Shown: positions 23,812 through 35,932, counted from the stretch's first letter. The stretch is 64,000 nucleotides of DNA from Nocardia arizonensis (GCF_001310275.1 NZ_LGYZ01000088.1:124001-188000); one strand, 5' to 3'. Numbers and translations are program-made. Notes: a model not told the origin generated them from the sequence alone.

Positions 23812-24300
23812 GCAGGCGCTTCCACTCCCGCGATCCGCGCGCTGCACGCGGCCGCGATCGCGCACCGCGTGCACACCTTCACCCACGACGCGCGCAGCGA
23901 CTCCTACGGCGCCGAGGCCGTCGACGCGCTCGCCGCCCGGCTCGGGGTAGCGCCCGCCCAGGTCTTCAAGACCCTGGTGATCGAGCTGTCCACCGGCGCG
24001 CTCGCGGTGGCCGTGTTACCGGTGCCGAATTCGCTGTCGTTCAAGGCCGCGGCCGCCGCGCTCGGCGCGCCGAAGGCCGCGATGGCCGATCGCGCGGCGG
24101 CCGAACGCGCGACCGGTTACGTGCTCGGCGGCATCTCGCCGCTTGGTCAGCGTCGGCGTCTGCCGACCGTCGTCGACGCCTCGGCTCCGACCTGGGATCG
24201 CGTTCTGTGCAGTGCGGGCCGACGCGGACTCGAGGTCGACCTCGCCCCCGCGGACCTGATCCGCCTCACCGGTGCGGTGACCGCGCCGATCACGGCCTGA
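23809..24300 (+). CDS. YbaK/EbsC-type aminoacyl-tRNA deacylase
   Basis: Protein of 163 residues of the YbaK family, which hydrolyses misacylated Cys-tRNA(Pro) or related species. The signature is HTFTHDARSDSYGAEAVDAL, AQVFKTLVIE with the key lysine, AVAVLPVPNSLSFKAAAAALGAPKA and YVLGGISPLGQRR. ATG 23809 lies 7 nt after TAGGGT and appears leaderless; an in-frame GTG 23800 is less likely. Divergent from sigH; the sigH promoter is just upstream on the other strand. Confidence 0.9.
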   Translation: MAGASTPAIRALHAAAIAHRVHTFTHDARSDSYGAEAVDALAARLGVAPAQVFKTLVIELSTGALAVAVLPVPNSLSFKAAAAALGAPKAAMADRAAAERATGYVLGGISPLGQRRRLPTVVDASAPTWDRVLCSAGRRGLEVDLAPADLIRLTGAVTAPITA

Positions 24301-24405
24301 ACCATCCGAGAACCGCGGTCGCGCCGAATGGCTCTACGGCGCCGCCGCCGGGGCGTCACCCGCTCAGCGAGATCCATCGTCGGCCGACCCGAGGAGTGAT
24401 GCGAC

Positions 24406-24705
24406 ATGACGTTCCCGCACCGATGCCTGCGTACCGCCGCCGTCACCGCGATCGCCGCGGCGGCGCTCGGATTCGGCCCGGCGACGCTGGTACCCGCGGC
24501 CGCCGCACCGGTCGAGCGGATCCCGGTGAGCGGCCCGTTCGACGGACTCGACGGCGGCGCGCCCGACGCCGAGCCGCACGACAAGCGGGCCGAGAAGGCC
24601 GAGAAATTCGGCGGCGAACTGGTCACCGAGGTCATCGACCTGATCACGGGCGTGGTCACCTGCGGTCTGAATATCGCGACCGACAGCGTGAAATGCCGCC
24701 TCTGA
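24406..24705 (+). CDS. Small secreted protein of unknown function
   Basis: Protein of 99 residues with a typical signal peptide: basic start (FPHRCLR), hydrophobic core about 11-34 and probable cleavage after AAAA at about 34. The mature part of about 65 residues begins PVERIPVSGPFDGLDGG, is charged in the middle (KRAEKAEKFGG) and ends with VVTCGLNIATDSVKCRL; its two cysteines probably form a disulfide. GAGGAG lies about 10 nt before ATG 24406. Not recognised as a named family. Convergent with the SRAP gene, 24 bp apart. Confidence 0.75.
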   Translation: MTFPHRCLRTAAVTAIAAAALGFGPATLVPAAAAPVERIPVSGPFDGLDGGAPDAEPHDKRAEKAEKFGGELVTEVIDLITGVVTCGLNIATDSVKCRL

Positions 24706-24729
24706 CCCGCCGGTGCGCGGCCGGGCAGG

Positions 24730-25542
24730 TCAGAGCAGGCTGATCTGCCCTGCCCGCTCGGCTCCGCCGCCGGAACCACTCGCGGGGGCCAATAGTTCGG
24801 GTCCGTTGTTCTTGACGCTGTTCACCAGCTGCGAGACCGGCCGGGACACGATATCGGCCACGTCCTCCGGCGCCGGGGTGCGCAGCAGTTCGGCGGGGGC
24901 GGGATGGTCGGGATCGAGCCAGGCGTCCCAGTGTTCGCGTGACATCGGCAACGGCATGCGGTCGTGGATCCTGGTGAGTTCGCCAACGGCGTCGGTGGTG
25001 AGGATCGTGCACGAGAGCAATGGGGCGCTGTCCGGCAGTGCGCGGTCGCGCCAGATCGACCACAGTCCGGCCATGTACAGCCGCGACCCGTCGGCGTTGG
25101 ACATGTAGTAGGGGGACTTGACGGCTTTGCCCTTTCCCTTGCCCGCGCCCGTTGCCGCCGCGTCGGGCTCGACGAGCCATTCGTACCAGCCGTCCATGGG
25201 CACCAGACAGCGCCGGTACTTCACGGCGTCGCGGAAGGAGGGGGTGGTGGCCGCGGTGTCGGCGCGCGCGTTGAAAAGCGGCTTGCCCTTCACCGGCACA
25301 CCGGGTTCGGCGACCTTGGTCCAGACCGGGATCAGGCCCCATCGCATGCGCCGTATCCGCAGGGTGGGCGCGTCGTCGGGGTGGTCGCGGTCGTGGCGTC
25401 GCACGACCGTGAGGACCTGGGTGGTGGGGGCGACGTTGTAGTTGGTGAAGGCCGCGCCGCCGGATTCCCCGGTCTCGTCGACGGCGTCCAGTTCGACCGC
25501 CAGCCTGCCGGGATTCGTAGTGGTGGCATAACGTCCGCACAT
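24730..25542 (-). CDS. SRAP-domain abasic-site protein (HMCES/YedK family)
   Basis: Forms a thiazolidine crosslink with abasic sites in single-stranded DNA and so protects them. The 270-residue protein begins MCGRY: after methionine removal Cys2 becomes the catalytic N-terminus. Other family motifs are NYNVAPTTQVLTV, MRWGLIPVWTK, FNARADT, RRCLVPMDGWYEW with the active-site glutamate, SCTILTTDA and IHDRMPLPM. ATG 25542 is fixed by the required Cys2. A Gly/Lys-rich insert (TGAGKGKGKAVK) lies near the middle. Homologue of Rv3226c. Divergent from the aldehyde dehydrogenase gene. Confidence 0.94.
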   Translation of the reverse strand: MCGRYATTTNPGRLAVELDAVDETGESGGAAFTNYNVAPTTQVLTVVRRHDRDHPDDAPTLRIRRMRWGLIPVWTKVAEPGVPVKGKPLFNARADTAATTPSFRDAVKYRRCLVPMDGWYEWLVEPDAAATGAGKGKGKAVKSPYYMSNADGSRLYMAGLWSIWRDRALPDSAPLLSCTILTTDAVGELTRIHDRMPLPMSREHWDAWLDPDHPAPAELLRTPAPEDVADIVSRPVSQLVNSVKNNGPELLAPASGSGGGAERAGQISLL

Positions 25543-25678
25543 GGATTCGATCCTGCCATCCCGCACCGACGACCCCGGGAAAATTGACGCCATTGTGGTG
25601 ACCTGTTGAGAGTTTTGGCCTAACATTCTCTCAAATGCGCACCGACCGGTCGAACCAAGGCTAGAGGAGATTTCCACC

Positions 25679-27187
25679 GTGACAACCACCGAGACCACAC
25701 CCGCCGCACCGGACACGGCTCTGAAGTCGGTCGATCCGGCAACGGGCGCGGTCATCGCGACATACACCATCGATGACGAGGACGCGGTGCGCGCGGCCGT
25801 CGCCAAGGCGCGCACGGCCGCCGCCACCTGGGGTTCGCTGAGTTTCGACGACCGCCGCAGGTACCTGCTGCGCTGGTCGAGCCGCTTGGTCGCCGATTCC
25901 GAGGAGTTCTGCGAACTCATCCACAAGGAGAACGGCAAGCCGATCGACGACGCCTTCCTCGAACTGATGCTCGCCCTCGAGCACATCGCCTGGGCGGCCA
26001 AGAACGCCAAGAAGCTGCTCTCGCCGAAGAAGATCTCCCCCGGCGCGATGATGGCGAACTTCTCCGCCCGCCTCGAACAGCGCCCGCTCGGCGTGGTCGG
26101 CGTCATCGGACCGTGGAACTACCCCGTCTACACCCCCAACGGCTCCATCGCCTACGCGCTGGCCGCGGGCAACACCGTGGTGTTCAAGCCGAGTGAATAC
26201 TCCACCGGCATCGGCAATTTCCTCGCCGACGCCTTCAAGAAGGCCAACCCGGACCTGCCCGACGGCGTCTTCGAGACCATCAACGGCTATGGCGCGACAG
26301 GCGCGGCACTGGTCCGCTCCGGCGTGGACAAGATCGCCTTCACCGGGTCAACCGCGACCGGTAAGCGCATCATGGCCGACGCCGCCGCGACCCTGACCCC
26401 GGTGCTGCTCGAATGCGGCGGCAAGGACGCGGTCATCGTCGCCGCCGACGCCGACGTGAAGGCCGCCGCCGACGCCGTCGCCTGGGGCGCCACCGCCAAC
26501 AGCGGCCAGACCTGCGCGGGCGTGGAGCGCGTCTACGTCGACCGCGCGGTGCGCGAGGAGTTCGTCGCCGAGGTCAAGCGCATCCTGTCCGACGTCAAGC
26601 CCGGTTCCGACGGCAAGGCTTCCTACGGTCCCATGACCATGCCGAGCCAGATCGACATCGTGCGCCGCCATATCGACGACGCGCTGAAGAACGGCGGCAC
26701 CGCGGTCCTCGGCGGCCCGGACTCCATCAAGGGACCCTTCATCGAGCCGGTCGTGCTGGTCGACGTGGACGAGAACTCCGAGGCCGTCGCCGAGGAGACC
26801 TTCGGCCCGACCGTCACCATCCGCACCGTCGACGGCGTGGACGAGGCCGTCGAACTGGCCAACAACTCCAAGTACGGCCTGTCCTCGGCGGTCTACTCCA
26901 AGAACCACGGACTCGAGATCGCGCGGCGACTGCGGGTTGGCGCCACCTCGGTCAACTCGGTGCTGGCCTTCGGCGCCATCGCGGGTCTGCCCTTCGGCGG
27001 CGTCGGCGATTCCGGTATCGGCCGCATCCACGGCGAGCCGGGGCTGCGCGAGTTCACCCGCCTGCACTCCATCGCGGTGCAGAGGTTCGCCATCCCGGGC
27101 ATGGCGCTGATGAGCTACGCGCGCACCGACTCCACGATGAACCTGCTGCGCAAGATGGTGCCGTTCCTGCACGGTCGGCACAAGTAG
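25679..27187 (+). CDS. NAD(P)-dependent aldehyde dehydrogenase
   Basis: Oxidises an aldehyde to the acid; the substrate is unknown, but the lipid setting suggests fatty or aromatic aldehydes. The 502-residue protein has GVVGVIGPWNYPV, FTGSTATGKRIM (cofactor loop), LECGGKDAVIV with the general base glutamate and SGQTCAGVERVY with the catalytic cysteine. The C-terminus extends past the usual end with a hydrophobic and basic tail (NLLRKMVPFLHGRHK), perhaps for membrane contact. GTG 25679 has AGGAG 8 nt upstream. A strong hairpin follows at 27201. Not at this place in mycobacteria, so a lineage insertion between the SRAP gene and aroA. Confidence 0.93.
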   Translation: MTTTETTPAAPDTALKSVDPATGAVIATYTIDDEDAVRAAVAKARTAAATWGSLSFDDRRRYLLRWSSRLVADSEEFCELIHKENGKPIDDAFLELMLALEHIAWAAKNAKKLLSPKKISPGAMMANFSARLEQRPLGVVGVIGPWNYPVYTPNGSIAYALAAGNTVVFKPSEYSTGIGNFLADAFKKANPDLPDGVFETINGYGATGAALVRSGVDKIAFTGSTATGKRIMADAAATLTPVLLECGGKDAVIVAADADVKAAADAVAWGATANSGQTCAGVERVYVDRAVREEFVAEVKRILSDVKPGSDGKASYGPMTMPSQIDIVRRHIDDALKNGGTAVLGGPDSIKGPFIEPVVLVDVDENSEAVAEETFGPTVTIRTVDGVDEAVELANNSKYGLSSAVYSKNHGLEIARRLRVGATSVNSVLAFGAIAGLPFGGVGDSGIGRIHGEPGLREFTRLHSIAVQRFAIPGMALMSYARTDSTMNLLRKMVPFLHGRHK

Positions 27188-27200
27188 TCCGATCGCCGCG

Positions 27201-27229
27201 CCTACGGGGGACACGGGTCCCCCCGTAGG
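27201..27229 (+). terminator. Hairpin terminator of the aldehyde dehydrogenase gene
   Basis: Perfect 10-bp arms CCTACGGGGG (27201-27210) and CCCCCGTAGG (27220-27229) with a 9-nt loop, 13 bp after the stop codon. Confidence 0.8.
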
Positions 27230-27294
27230 TCTCGAATACCCACCGGTTCACGACCGCCCGCGTGTCCGGTCCGACGATGGGCGAAGATGGACCT

Positions 27295-28587
27295 GTGACT
27301 TTTTGGCCAGCGCCCCACGTCGATGTCCCCGTCCACGCGACCGTCACCCTGCCCGGATCCAAATCCATCACCAATCGCGCCCTGATCCTGGCGGCGCTCG
27401 CCGACGGGCCCTCGATGATCACGGGGGCGCTGCGCAGCCGCGACACCGATCTCATGATCGCGGCGCTGCGCACCCTCGGCGCGCGAGTCGAGGGCGATGG
27501 TGACGAACTGACGGTCACTCCCGCGCCGCTGGGCGGCGGCGCGGTGCACTGTGGCCTCGCGGGCACGGTCATGCGTTTTCTGCCGCCTGTGGCCACGCTG
27601 GCCCACGGCGAGGTGTCCTTCGACGGCGACGCCCAGGCCCGGGTGCGCCCGCTGCGCACGATCCTGGACGCCCTGCGCGGACTCGGCGCGCGCATCGACG
27701 GCGACACACTGCCCTTCGTCGTCCACGGCGCGGGCGGCCTGCGCGGCGGCGCGGTCACCATCGACGCCTCCGGTTCCTCCCAGTTCGTCTCGGGACTGCT
27801 GCTCTCGGCGGCCCGCTTCGACGAGGGCCTGACCGTGCACCACGACGGCAAGGCGCTGCCGTCGATGCCCCATATCGAGATGACCGTGGAGATGCTGCGC
27901 CGCGCCGACGTCAAGGTGCAGTCACCCGCCGACAGCCGCAAGGCCCAGACCTGGGTCGTTAGCCCCGGACCGATCCGCGCGGTGGACTGGGAGGTCGAAC
28001 CGGACCTGTCGAACGCGACACCGTTCCTCGCGGCGGCGGCGGTCACCGGCGGCGAGGTCAGCATTCCGCACTGGCCGCGCCTGACCACCCAGCCCGGTGA
28101 CGTCATCCGCGAGATACTGGTGCGCATGGGCGCCGAAGCGCGCGTCTTCGACGGCGTGCTGACCGTGCGCGGCCCCGAACGCCTTGCGGGCATCGATATC
28201 GACCTGCACGACGTGGGTGAGCTGACCCCGACGGTGGCGGCGCTGGCCGCGCTGGCCGATTCGTCGTCCCGGCTGCGTGGGATCGCCCACTTGCGCGGCC
28301 ACGAGACCGACCGGCTCGCGGCGCTCTCGACCGAGATCAACCGACTCGGCGGCAAGGTCACCGAGACCGAGGACGGCCTCGAGATCGTGCCCGCCCCGCT
28401 GCACGGCGGCCGCTGGCACTCCTACGCCGACCACCGGATGGCGACCGCGGGCGCGATCCTGGGATTGCGGGTGCCCGAAATCGAGATCGAGGACATCGGC
28501 ACCACCGCCAAGACACTGCCGAATTTCGTAGCGCTGTGGGAGCGGATGCTCGACCCGGCGCTATCCGGGCGCGGAGCGAGCCGCTGA
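27295..28587 (+). CDS. aroA: 3-phosphoshikimate 1-carboxyvinyltransferase (EPSP synthase)
   Basis: Sixth step of the shikimate pathway: transfers enolpyruvate from PEP to shikimate-3-phosphate. The 430-residue protein has LPGSKSITNRALILAALADG, CGLAGTVMRFLPP, the DGDAQARVRPLRTILDALRGLG loop, SSQFVSGLLL, LRGHETDRLAAL and HRMATAGAILGL, all typical. Sequence around the glyphosate-sensitive loop (GLAGTVMRFLPP) is of class I type. GTG 27295 is chosen because the conserved domain starts directly after; an upstream start at 27262 adds 11 unconserved residues. Followed by rsgA after 37 bp, as in mycobacteria. Confidence 0.96.
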   Translation: MTFWPAPHVDVPVHATVTLPGSKSITNRALILAALADGPSMITGALRSRDTDLMIAALRTLGARVEGDGDELTVTPAPLGGGAVHCGLAGTVMRFLPPVATLAHGEVSFDGDAQARVRPLRTILDALRGLGARIDGDTLPFVVHGAGGLRGGAVTIDASGSSQFVSGLLLSAARFDEGLTVHHDGKALPSMPHIEMTVEMLRRADVKVQSPADSRKAQTWVVSPGPIRAVDWEVEPDLSNATPFLAAAAVTGGEVSIPHWPRLTTQPGDVIREILVRMGAEARVFDGVLTVRGPERLAGIDIDLHDVGELTPTVAALAALADSSSRLRGIAHLRGHETDRLAALSTEINRLGGKVTETEDGLEIVPAPLHGGRWHSYADHRMATAGAILGLRVPEIEIEDIGTTAKTLPNFVALWERMLDPALSGRGASR

Positions 28588-28624
28588 GCGAGCACGGCAC
28601 GGTGCGCGCCGGGGGCCGCCGACC

Positions 28625-29623
28625 GTGAGCCGGGGGCGGGCGGCGGCCAGCTACGACGAGTCCGACGTACGGGTCCGTCCTGGACGGAGTTCACGTCCGC
28701 GCACCAAGACCCGGCCCCGGCACGGCGACGCCGAATCCGCCATGGTGGTCTCGGTCGACCGCGGACGCTGGGGATGCGTGCTCGACGGCGACCCGAACCG
28801 CCACCTCGTGGCCATGCGCGCCCGCGAACTCGGCCGGACCCCGATCGTGGTGGGCGATCGGGTCGACGTGGTCGGCGATCTGTCGGGCGCCACCGACACG
28901 CTCGCGCGCATCGTCCGGGTGGCCGAGCGCACCACGGTGCTGCGCCGTACCGCCGACGACACCGATCCCTTCGAGCGAATCGTGGTCGCCAACGCCGAAC
29001 AGCTCTTCATCGTGGTCGCGCTGGCCGATCCGCCGCCGCGCACCGGATTCGTCGAGCGGGCCATGGTCGCGGCCTACGCCGGTGGGCTGCAACCGATTCT
29101 GTGCCTGACCAAACACGATCTGGCGGCGGATTCCGAATTCGCCTCCGCCTTCGATGATCTCGATCTCACCATCGTCTACGGCGGCATCGACGACCCGATC
29201 GGTCCCGTCACCGATCTGCTCGACGGCACGCTCACCGCCTTCATCGGCCACTCCGGGGTCGGCAAGTCGACATTGGTGAATCGTCTTGTGCCCAAGGCGG
29301 ACCGGGCGGTCGGGGTGGTGTCCGGCGTCGGCAAGGGCAAGCACACCTCGACCCAGTCCGTGGCATTGGCGCTGCCCGGCGGCGGCTGGGTCATCGACAC
29401 GCCCGGCGTGCGATCCTTCGGCCTGGCCCACATCACCCCCGACGACGTCATCGCCGCCTTCGACGATCTGTCCGCCGCCATCGAGGACTGCCCGCGCGGC
29501 TGCACTCACCTCGGCCCGCCCACCGACCCGGAATGCGCACTGGACAACCTGCCCGGCAAGCAACGTCGGGTGGCGGCCATCCGCCTGCTGCTGACCGCGC
29601 TGAACTCCAACGACCCCTGGTGA
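28625..29623 (+). CDS. rsgA: Ribosome small-subunit-dependent GTPase RsgA
   Basis: Circularly permuted GTPase that checks late 30S subunit assembly. The 332-residue protein has an OB fold (about 40-110), then G motifs in permuted order: TKHD (162-165), GHSGVGKST (208-216) and DTPG (258-261), and a C-terminal zinc finger with C289, C293, H295 and C304. GTG 28625 is the first start; the N-terminal 35 residues are basic and disordered, common in actinobacterial RsgA. Probably cotranscribed with aroA. Converges on the membrane protein gene at 29634. Confidence 0.94.
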   Translation: MSRGRAAASYDESDVRVRPGRSSRPRTKTRPRHGDAESAMVVSVDRGRWGCVLDGDPNRHLVAMRARELGRTPIVVGDRVDVVGDLSGATDTLARIVRVAERTTVLRRTADDTDPFERIVVANAEQLFIVVALADPPPRTGFVERAMVAAYAGGLQPILCLTKHDLAADSEFASAFDDLDLTIVYGGIDDPIGPVTDLLDGTLTAFIGHSGVGKSTLVNRLVPKADRAVGVVSGVGKGKHTSTQSVALALPGGGWVIDTPGVRSFGLAHITPDDVIAAFDDLSAAIEDCPRGCTHLGPPTDPECALDNLPGKQRRVAAIRLLLTALNSNDPW

Positions 29624-29633
29624 GTCCGCGCGG

Positions 29634-30089
29634 TCAGAGCGTGGGTTCGAAGCCGTGCTTGCGGGCCATATCTGCCCAGACGACGCGGGGATCGGGGAAT
29701 TGGCGTGTCAGGGTGCGGGATTCGAGACGGTGGGCGGCGCGGGCGGCGGCCAGGGTGCTGATGTAGCGGTAGAGGACCAGCAGGGCCACGATCGCGCATA
29801 CGGCGATGAGCCAGCGTTGTTCGTGCCAACGGAGCGCGACGAATACGCACGCGGCGACCAGGGTGGCCGCGACGACGCTCGCCCAGCCGAGATAGCCGAG
29901 GGTGCGCAGGATCAGGGCGCGGCGGTGGGCTCGCCGGAAGATGGCATACCATGACTCGGCCTCGCCGACGAGGATGTCGGCGCGTTCGGGATTCTCGACC
30001 GGTAGCGCGGATTCCAGCCGGTCGCGCCAGATCCAGTAGCCCTGCTCGGTGAACGGGGGGTCGTCGCGCCGAGAGTCCTTCGCAACCAT
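29634..30089 (-). CDS. Small two-helix membrane protein
   Basis: Protein of 151 residues. A polar N-terminus (about 1-60) is followed by two adjacent membrane segments near 67-85 (GYLGWASVVAATLVAACVFVAL) and 92-108 (WLIAVCAIVALLVLYRY), then a basic C-terminal tail of about 40 residues. No family recognised. ATG 30089 is chosen as the conserved-looking start; the frame extends to 30191, but there the residues are arginine-rich. Ribosome site weak. Its promoter lies between it and the divergent secreted protein gene at 30330. Confidence 0.65.
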   Translation of the reverse strand: MVAKDSRRDDPPFTEQGYWIWRDRLESALPVENPERADILVGEAESWYAIFRRAHRRALILRTLGYLGWASVVAATLVAACVFVALRWHEQRWLIAVCAIVALLVLYRYISTLAAARAAHRLESRTLTRQFPDPRVVWADMARKHGFEPTL

Positions 30090-30329
30090 GTCATGCAAGG
30101 TACTTCCTCGCGCGATCGGTATGGGGACCGCCCGGTACGGATGGCGTCTATCCGACTTCGAATCGATGTGGACTCGGTGAGTCCCGACCATTCGCCCGCC
30201 CGAGCCCCAACGATTTCCGACGCCGCCGCGAAATCAGCTATTGACCAGCACTTTCCGCTAACGTCTCGCCCGCCTGAACGCGACGGTTCATCCCGGCTCC
30301 GTCGAGTCCCATCGACCCGCAGAGGAAGA

Positions 30330-30689
30330 ATGCGCACGATTCTGGTCACCGCCCTCGCCACCGCCGCGTTCGTTGTGGGCGGGACGCACGATGGAGTCGC
30401 CGCGCCGCATCCGCCCACCGGCAATGCCGCGGGCGCTGCCGATTCCGCTACCCCGCGCAATCCCGCCGACCTGCAATTCCTCGAGCAGATCGACTACGAC
30501 GACAGGGATTACGCCACCCAGGACGCCGCCATCGAATTGGCCCGTGCCGAATGCGCGTTCCTCGACTCGCACGGCAACACACCTTACAACCGGACGCGAC
30601 TGGCCGAGATCACCCGACGCGCGGTGCGGTACCCGTACCTGTTCCTGGAGGCGGCGGTACGGGCGATCTGCCCGTGGAACCGCCTCTGA
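30330..30689 (+). CDS. Secreted DUF732-type protein
   Basis: Protein of 119 residues with a signal peptide (MRTILVTALATAAFVVGGTHDGVAA, cleavage about residue 25) and a domain with the DUF732 pattern: DLQFLEQIDYDD, AAIELARAECAFLD, then LAEITRRAVRYPYLFLEAAVRAICPW. The two cysteines should form the conserved disulfide. DUF732 proteins are abundant exported proteins of mycolic-acid actinobacteria with unknown function. AGAGGAAGA precedes ATG 30330. It shares a terminator hairpin with the convergent secA1. Confidence 0.78.
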   Translation: MRTILVTALATAAFVVGGTHDGVAAPHPPTGNAAGAADSATPRNPADLQFLEQIDYDDRDYATQDAAIELARAECAFLDSHGNTPYNRTRLAEITRRAVRYPYLFLEAAVRAICPWNRL

Positions 30690-30712
30690 TCAACACCCGC
30701 GAATACGACAGA

Positions 30713-30741
30713 AGGCGCCCGGACCGTGGTCGCGGGCGCCT
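30713..30741. terminator. Bidirectional terminator between DUF732 gene and secA1
   Basis: Arms AGGCGCCCG (30713-30721) and CGGGCGCCT (30733-30741) pair fully, and GACC/GGTC extends the stem with one bulged G. It lies between the convergent stops at 30689 and 30754. Confidence 0.85.
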
Positions 30742-30753
30742 CCGGCCGAATGG

Positions 30754-33600
<2,847 letters not shown>

Positions 33601-33957
33601 GGGTCTCGTCAGTCCTCTGGTCGTGGTGTCATCTGGTTGCCATGTTAATGCGGCACCCATGCTAGGCGGCGGTGACCAGCGCGGTGCCGCGCGCCCGAGT
33701 GGTCATCGCGCCGAGCGGGCGGGCTTTCCCTCACGGTACTCGTCACCGGCGACGGCGCGACCCCAGCTTGCCCATACCCGATCGCGGCCCGCTCCCATAC
33801 GATGTACGACAGAGGCGGTCCGCGGAACCGCCGCGCCGGTGGCGCGGATGAGGGAATGCGCCCATTTCGCTTGATATGCCACAAGAGCGCCTACGGTTCG
33901 TTGCAACGCATCACAATGAGGCCGAGACGGCGGGCGGCGGAAGGAGCACCTGGCAGC
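33601..33957. other. 357-bp divergent promoter region of secA1 and the WS/DGAT-type gene
   Basis: No gene recognised. A possible secA1 -10 (TAGCAT on the minus strand, 33659-33664) would give a leader of about 50 nt; a possible plus-strand -10 (TACGAT) lies at 33798-33803. Neither has a good -35 element. Confidence 0.5.
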
Positions 33958-35364
33958 GTGATCACGAGACTGACGCCGCAGGACGCGGCGTTCTATCGAC
34001 TCGAGTCGAGCAGCAACCCGATCCATATCGGGTCACTCGCGATCGTCCGCGACACCGACGACGAACCGCCGCTGAACTACGACCGTCTCGTCGACCTGGT
34101 CGAGAGCCGCCTCGCGCTGGTCCCCCGCTATCGCCGCAAGGTACGCGAAATCCCGCTCGGCCTCGGCAGACCGGTCTGGGTGGAGGACAGCCGCTTCGAC
34201 ATCACCTATCACATCCGCCGCTCCGCGCTGCCGAGTCCGGGCACCGACGGGCAACTGCACGAGCTGGTCGCGCGGCTGGCCTCGCGACCGCTGGACCAGA
34301 GCAGACCGCTGTGGGAGATGTATCTCATCGAGGGCCTGTCCGACGGGCGCAGCGCCGTCTTCACCAAGACCCATTCGGCGCTGGTCGACGGTGACAGCGC
34401 GCTCGAGATCGGCCATGTGATCCTCGATACGAGTCCGTCGCCGCGCGAACTCGCCGACGACGCCTGGGTCGCGCCGCGCGAACCCAACGAGATGGAACTG
34501 CTGGTCGGCGCGCTCGGCCATCTGGCAGCGCAGCCGCGCGAGGCCATCGACGTGGTGCGCGGAGCGGGCGCCGACGCCTTCGCCATGGTCGCCGCGGCGG
34601 GCCGCGCGGTGGACTCGGTCGTCTCGGCGGTGCGGGCCGCGACCGCGAGCGCGCCGGATAGCCCCCTGAACGCCAAGACCTCGCGCAGCCGCCGCTTCGA
34701 CGTGGTCCGCACCGATCTCGAGGACTACCGCACCATCCGCAAACGCTTCGACTGCTCGATCAACGACGCGATACTGGCCGTGGTCACCGGCGCGCTGCGC
34801 AACTGGCTGCTCTCGCGCGACGAGGCGCTCACCGAACAGACAACCCTGCGCGCGGTGGTGCCGATGTCGGTCTACGTCGAGGATCTCGAGGGCGAGCAGG
34901 CCAAGCCCGCGGGCGAGGTGTCCTCGTTCCTGCTCGATCTTCCTGTCGGCGAATCGAATCCGGTGATCCGGCTGTCCCACATCAAGCACGCCACCGAGGC
35001 CAACAGCAAACAGCGCCGCGGCGTGCGCGCCCGGACCCTGGTGCATCTGGCCGGCTTCGCGCCCGCGAGCCTGCACGCGATGAGCGTGCGCGCGGCGAGT
35101 ACGTTCGCGGAGCACATGTTCAACTTGGTCATCACCAACGCGCCGGGTCCGCAGGCGCCGATGTACATCGGCGGTGCGCGGATGCTGGAGATGTATCCGG
35201 TGTCGCCGCTGCTGCGCAATCAGGCGTCGAGTATCGGGATCACGTCCTACGACGGGCACGTCTTCTACGGACTCAACGCCGACCGCGACGCGATGGCCGA
35301 TATCGACGTGCTCGCCGCGTCGGTGCACGAATCCATGGAGGAGATGCTCGGTGCCTGCGCCTGA
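33958..35364 (+). CDS. WS/DGAT-family protein with altered active site
   Basis: Member (468 residues) of the wax ester synthase/diacylglycerol acyltransferase family that makes storage lipids from acyl-CoA. The family start RLTPQDAAFYRLES is clear, and the PLW motif (DQSRPLWEMYLIEGL) and C-terminal NAPGPQAPMYIGGARM are kept. The catalytic motif HHxxxDG reads HSALVDG (139-145): the second histidine, the catalytic base, is Ser140. The protein may therefore be non-catalytic or use another residue. GTG 33958 with AAGGAG upstream. Corresponds in position to the tgs3 region of mycobacteria. Its end overlaps the DUF6912 gene by 14 nt. Confidence 0.88.
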   Translation: MITRLTPQDAAFYRLESSSNPIHIGSLAIVRDTDDEPPLNYDRLVDLVESRLALVPRYRRKVREIPLGLGRPVWVEDSRFDITYHIRRSALPSPGTDGQLHELVARLASRPLDQSRPLWEMYLIEGLSDGRSAVFTKTHSALVDGDSALEIGHVILDTSPSPRELADDAWVAPREPNEMELLVGALGHLAAQPREAIDVVRGAGADAFAMVAAAGRAVDSVVSAVRAATASAPDSPLNAKTSRSRRFDVVRTDLEDYRTIRKRFDCSINDAILAVVTGALRNWLLSRDEALTEQTTLRAVVPMSVYVEDLEGEQAKPAGEVSSFLLDLPVGESNPVIRLSHIKHATEANSKQRRGVRARTLVHLAGFAPASLHAMSVRAASTFAEHMFNLVITNAPGPQAPMYIGGARMLEMYPVSPLLRNQASSIGITSYDGHVFYGLNADRDAMADIDVLAASVHESMEEMLGACA

Positions 35365-35932
35365 CAACGGCACGTCCGACCACCGCACCACGCGGGTCTA
35401 TATCCCGGCGACGGTGCCACTGCTGCGCCGTCTGGTCGCCGACCGGGAGATGTTCCCGCTCGGCGGCACCGCCTTCGCGGTGACGCCCGCGCTGCGCGAG
35501 GCATACGCCTCCGGCGACGACGAGGAGTTGGCCGAGGTCGCCATGATCGAGGCCGCCCGCGCCTCGCTGCGACTGCTGGCCGCCGACCGCGAGGACTACG
35601 CGAGGGCCGCCGAACCCGAGGGCGACGAGCCCGCGGCCGCGAGCCCGGTGTACCGGCGCGCGGTGATCGCGGCCGACGTGCCCGGGGTGAAACCGCGGCC
35701 GGACCTCGACGACGCCGTGGTCAAATTGTCCGGCCCGCTGCTGTACCGCCAGATCGCCTCGGTCCATGTCGACCTCGCCGAGGCCGAACCGGAGGTCGCC
35801 AAGGCCGTCGACGTGGTCGATGCCGCCGACCTGGGCGACACCGATGCCGAATTCGTGCTGGGCGACGCCGAGGACCACCAGCTGGCCTGGTACGCCGCCC
35901 AGGAGTTGCCGTTCCTGCTCGAACTGCTCTGA
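35351..35932 (+). CDS. DUF6912 protein (Rv3231c type)
   Basis: Soluble protein of 193 residues beginning TTRVYIPATVPLLRRLVADREMFPLGGTAFAVTPALREAY in pattern, with a long acidic middle and the end LAWYAAQELPFLLELL. This matches the DUF6912 family, which is restricted to actinobacteria and uncharacterised. GTG 35351 starts inside the last codons of the WS/DGAT-type gene, so translation is coupled. Neighbours are all lipid genes, so a role in acyl-lipid metabolism is possible. No catalytic motif seen. Confidence 0.78.
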   Translation: MPAPDNGTSDHRTTRVYIPATVPLLRRLVADREMFPLGGTAFAVTPALREAYASGDDEELAEVAMIEAARASLRLLAADREDYARAAEPEGDEPAAASPVYRRAVIAADVPGVKPRPDLDDAVVKLSGPLLYRQIASVHVDLAEAEPEVAKAVDVVDAADLGDTDAEFVLGDAEDHQLAWYAAQELPFLLELL

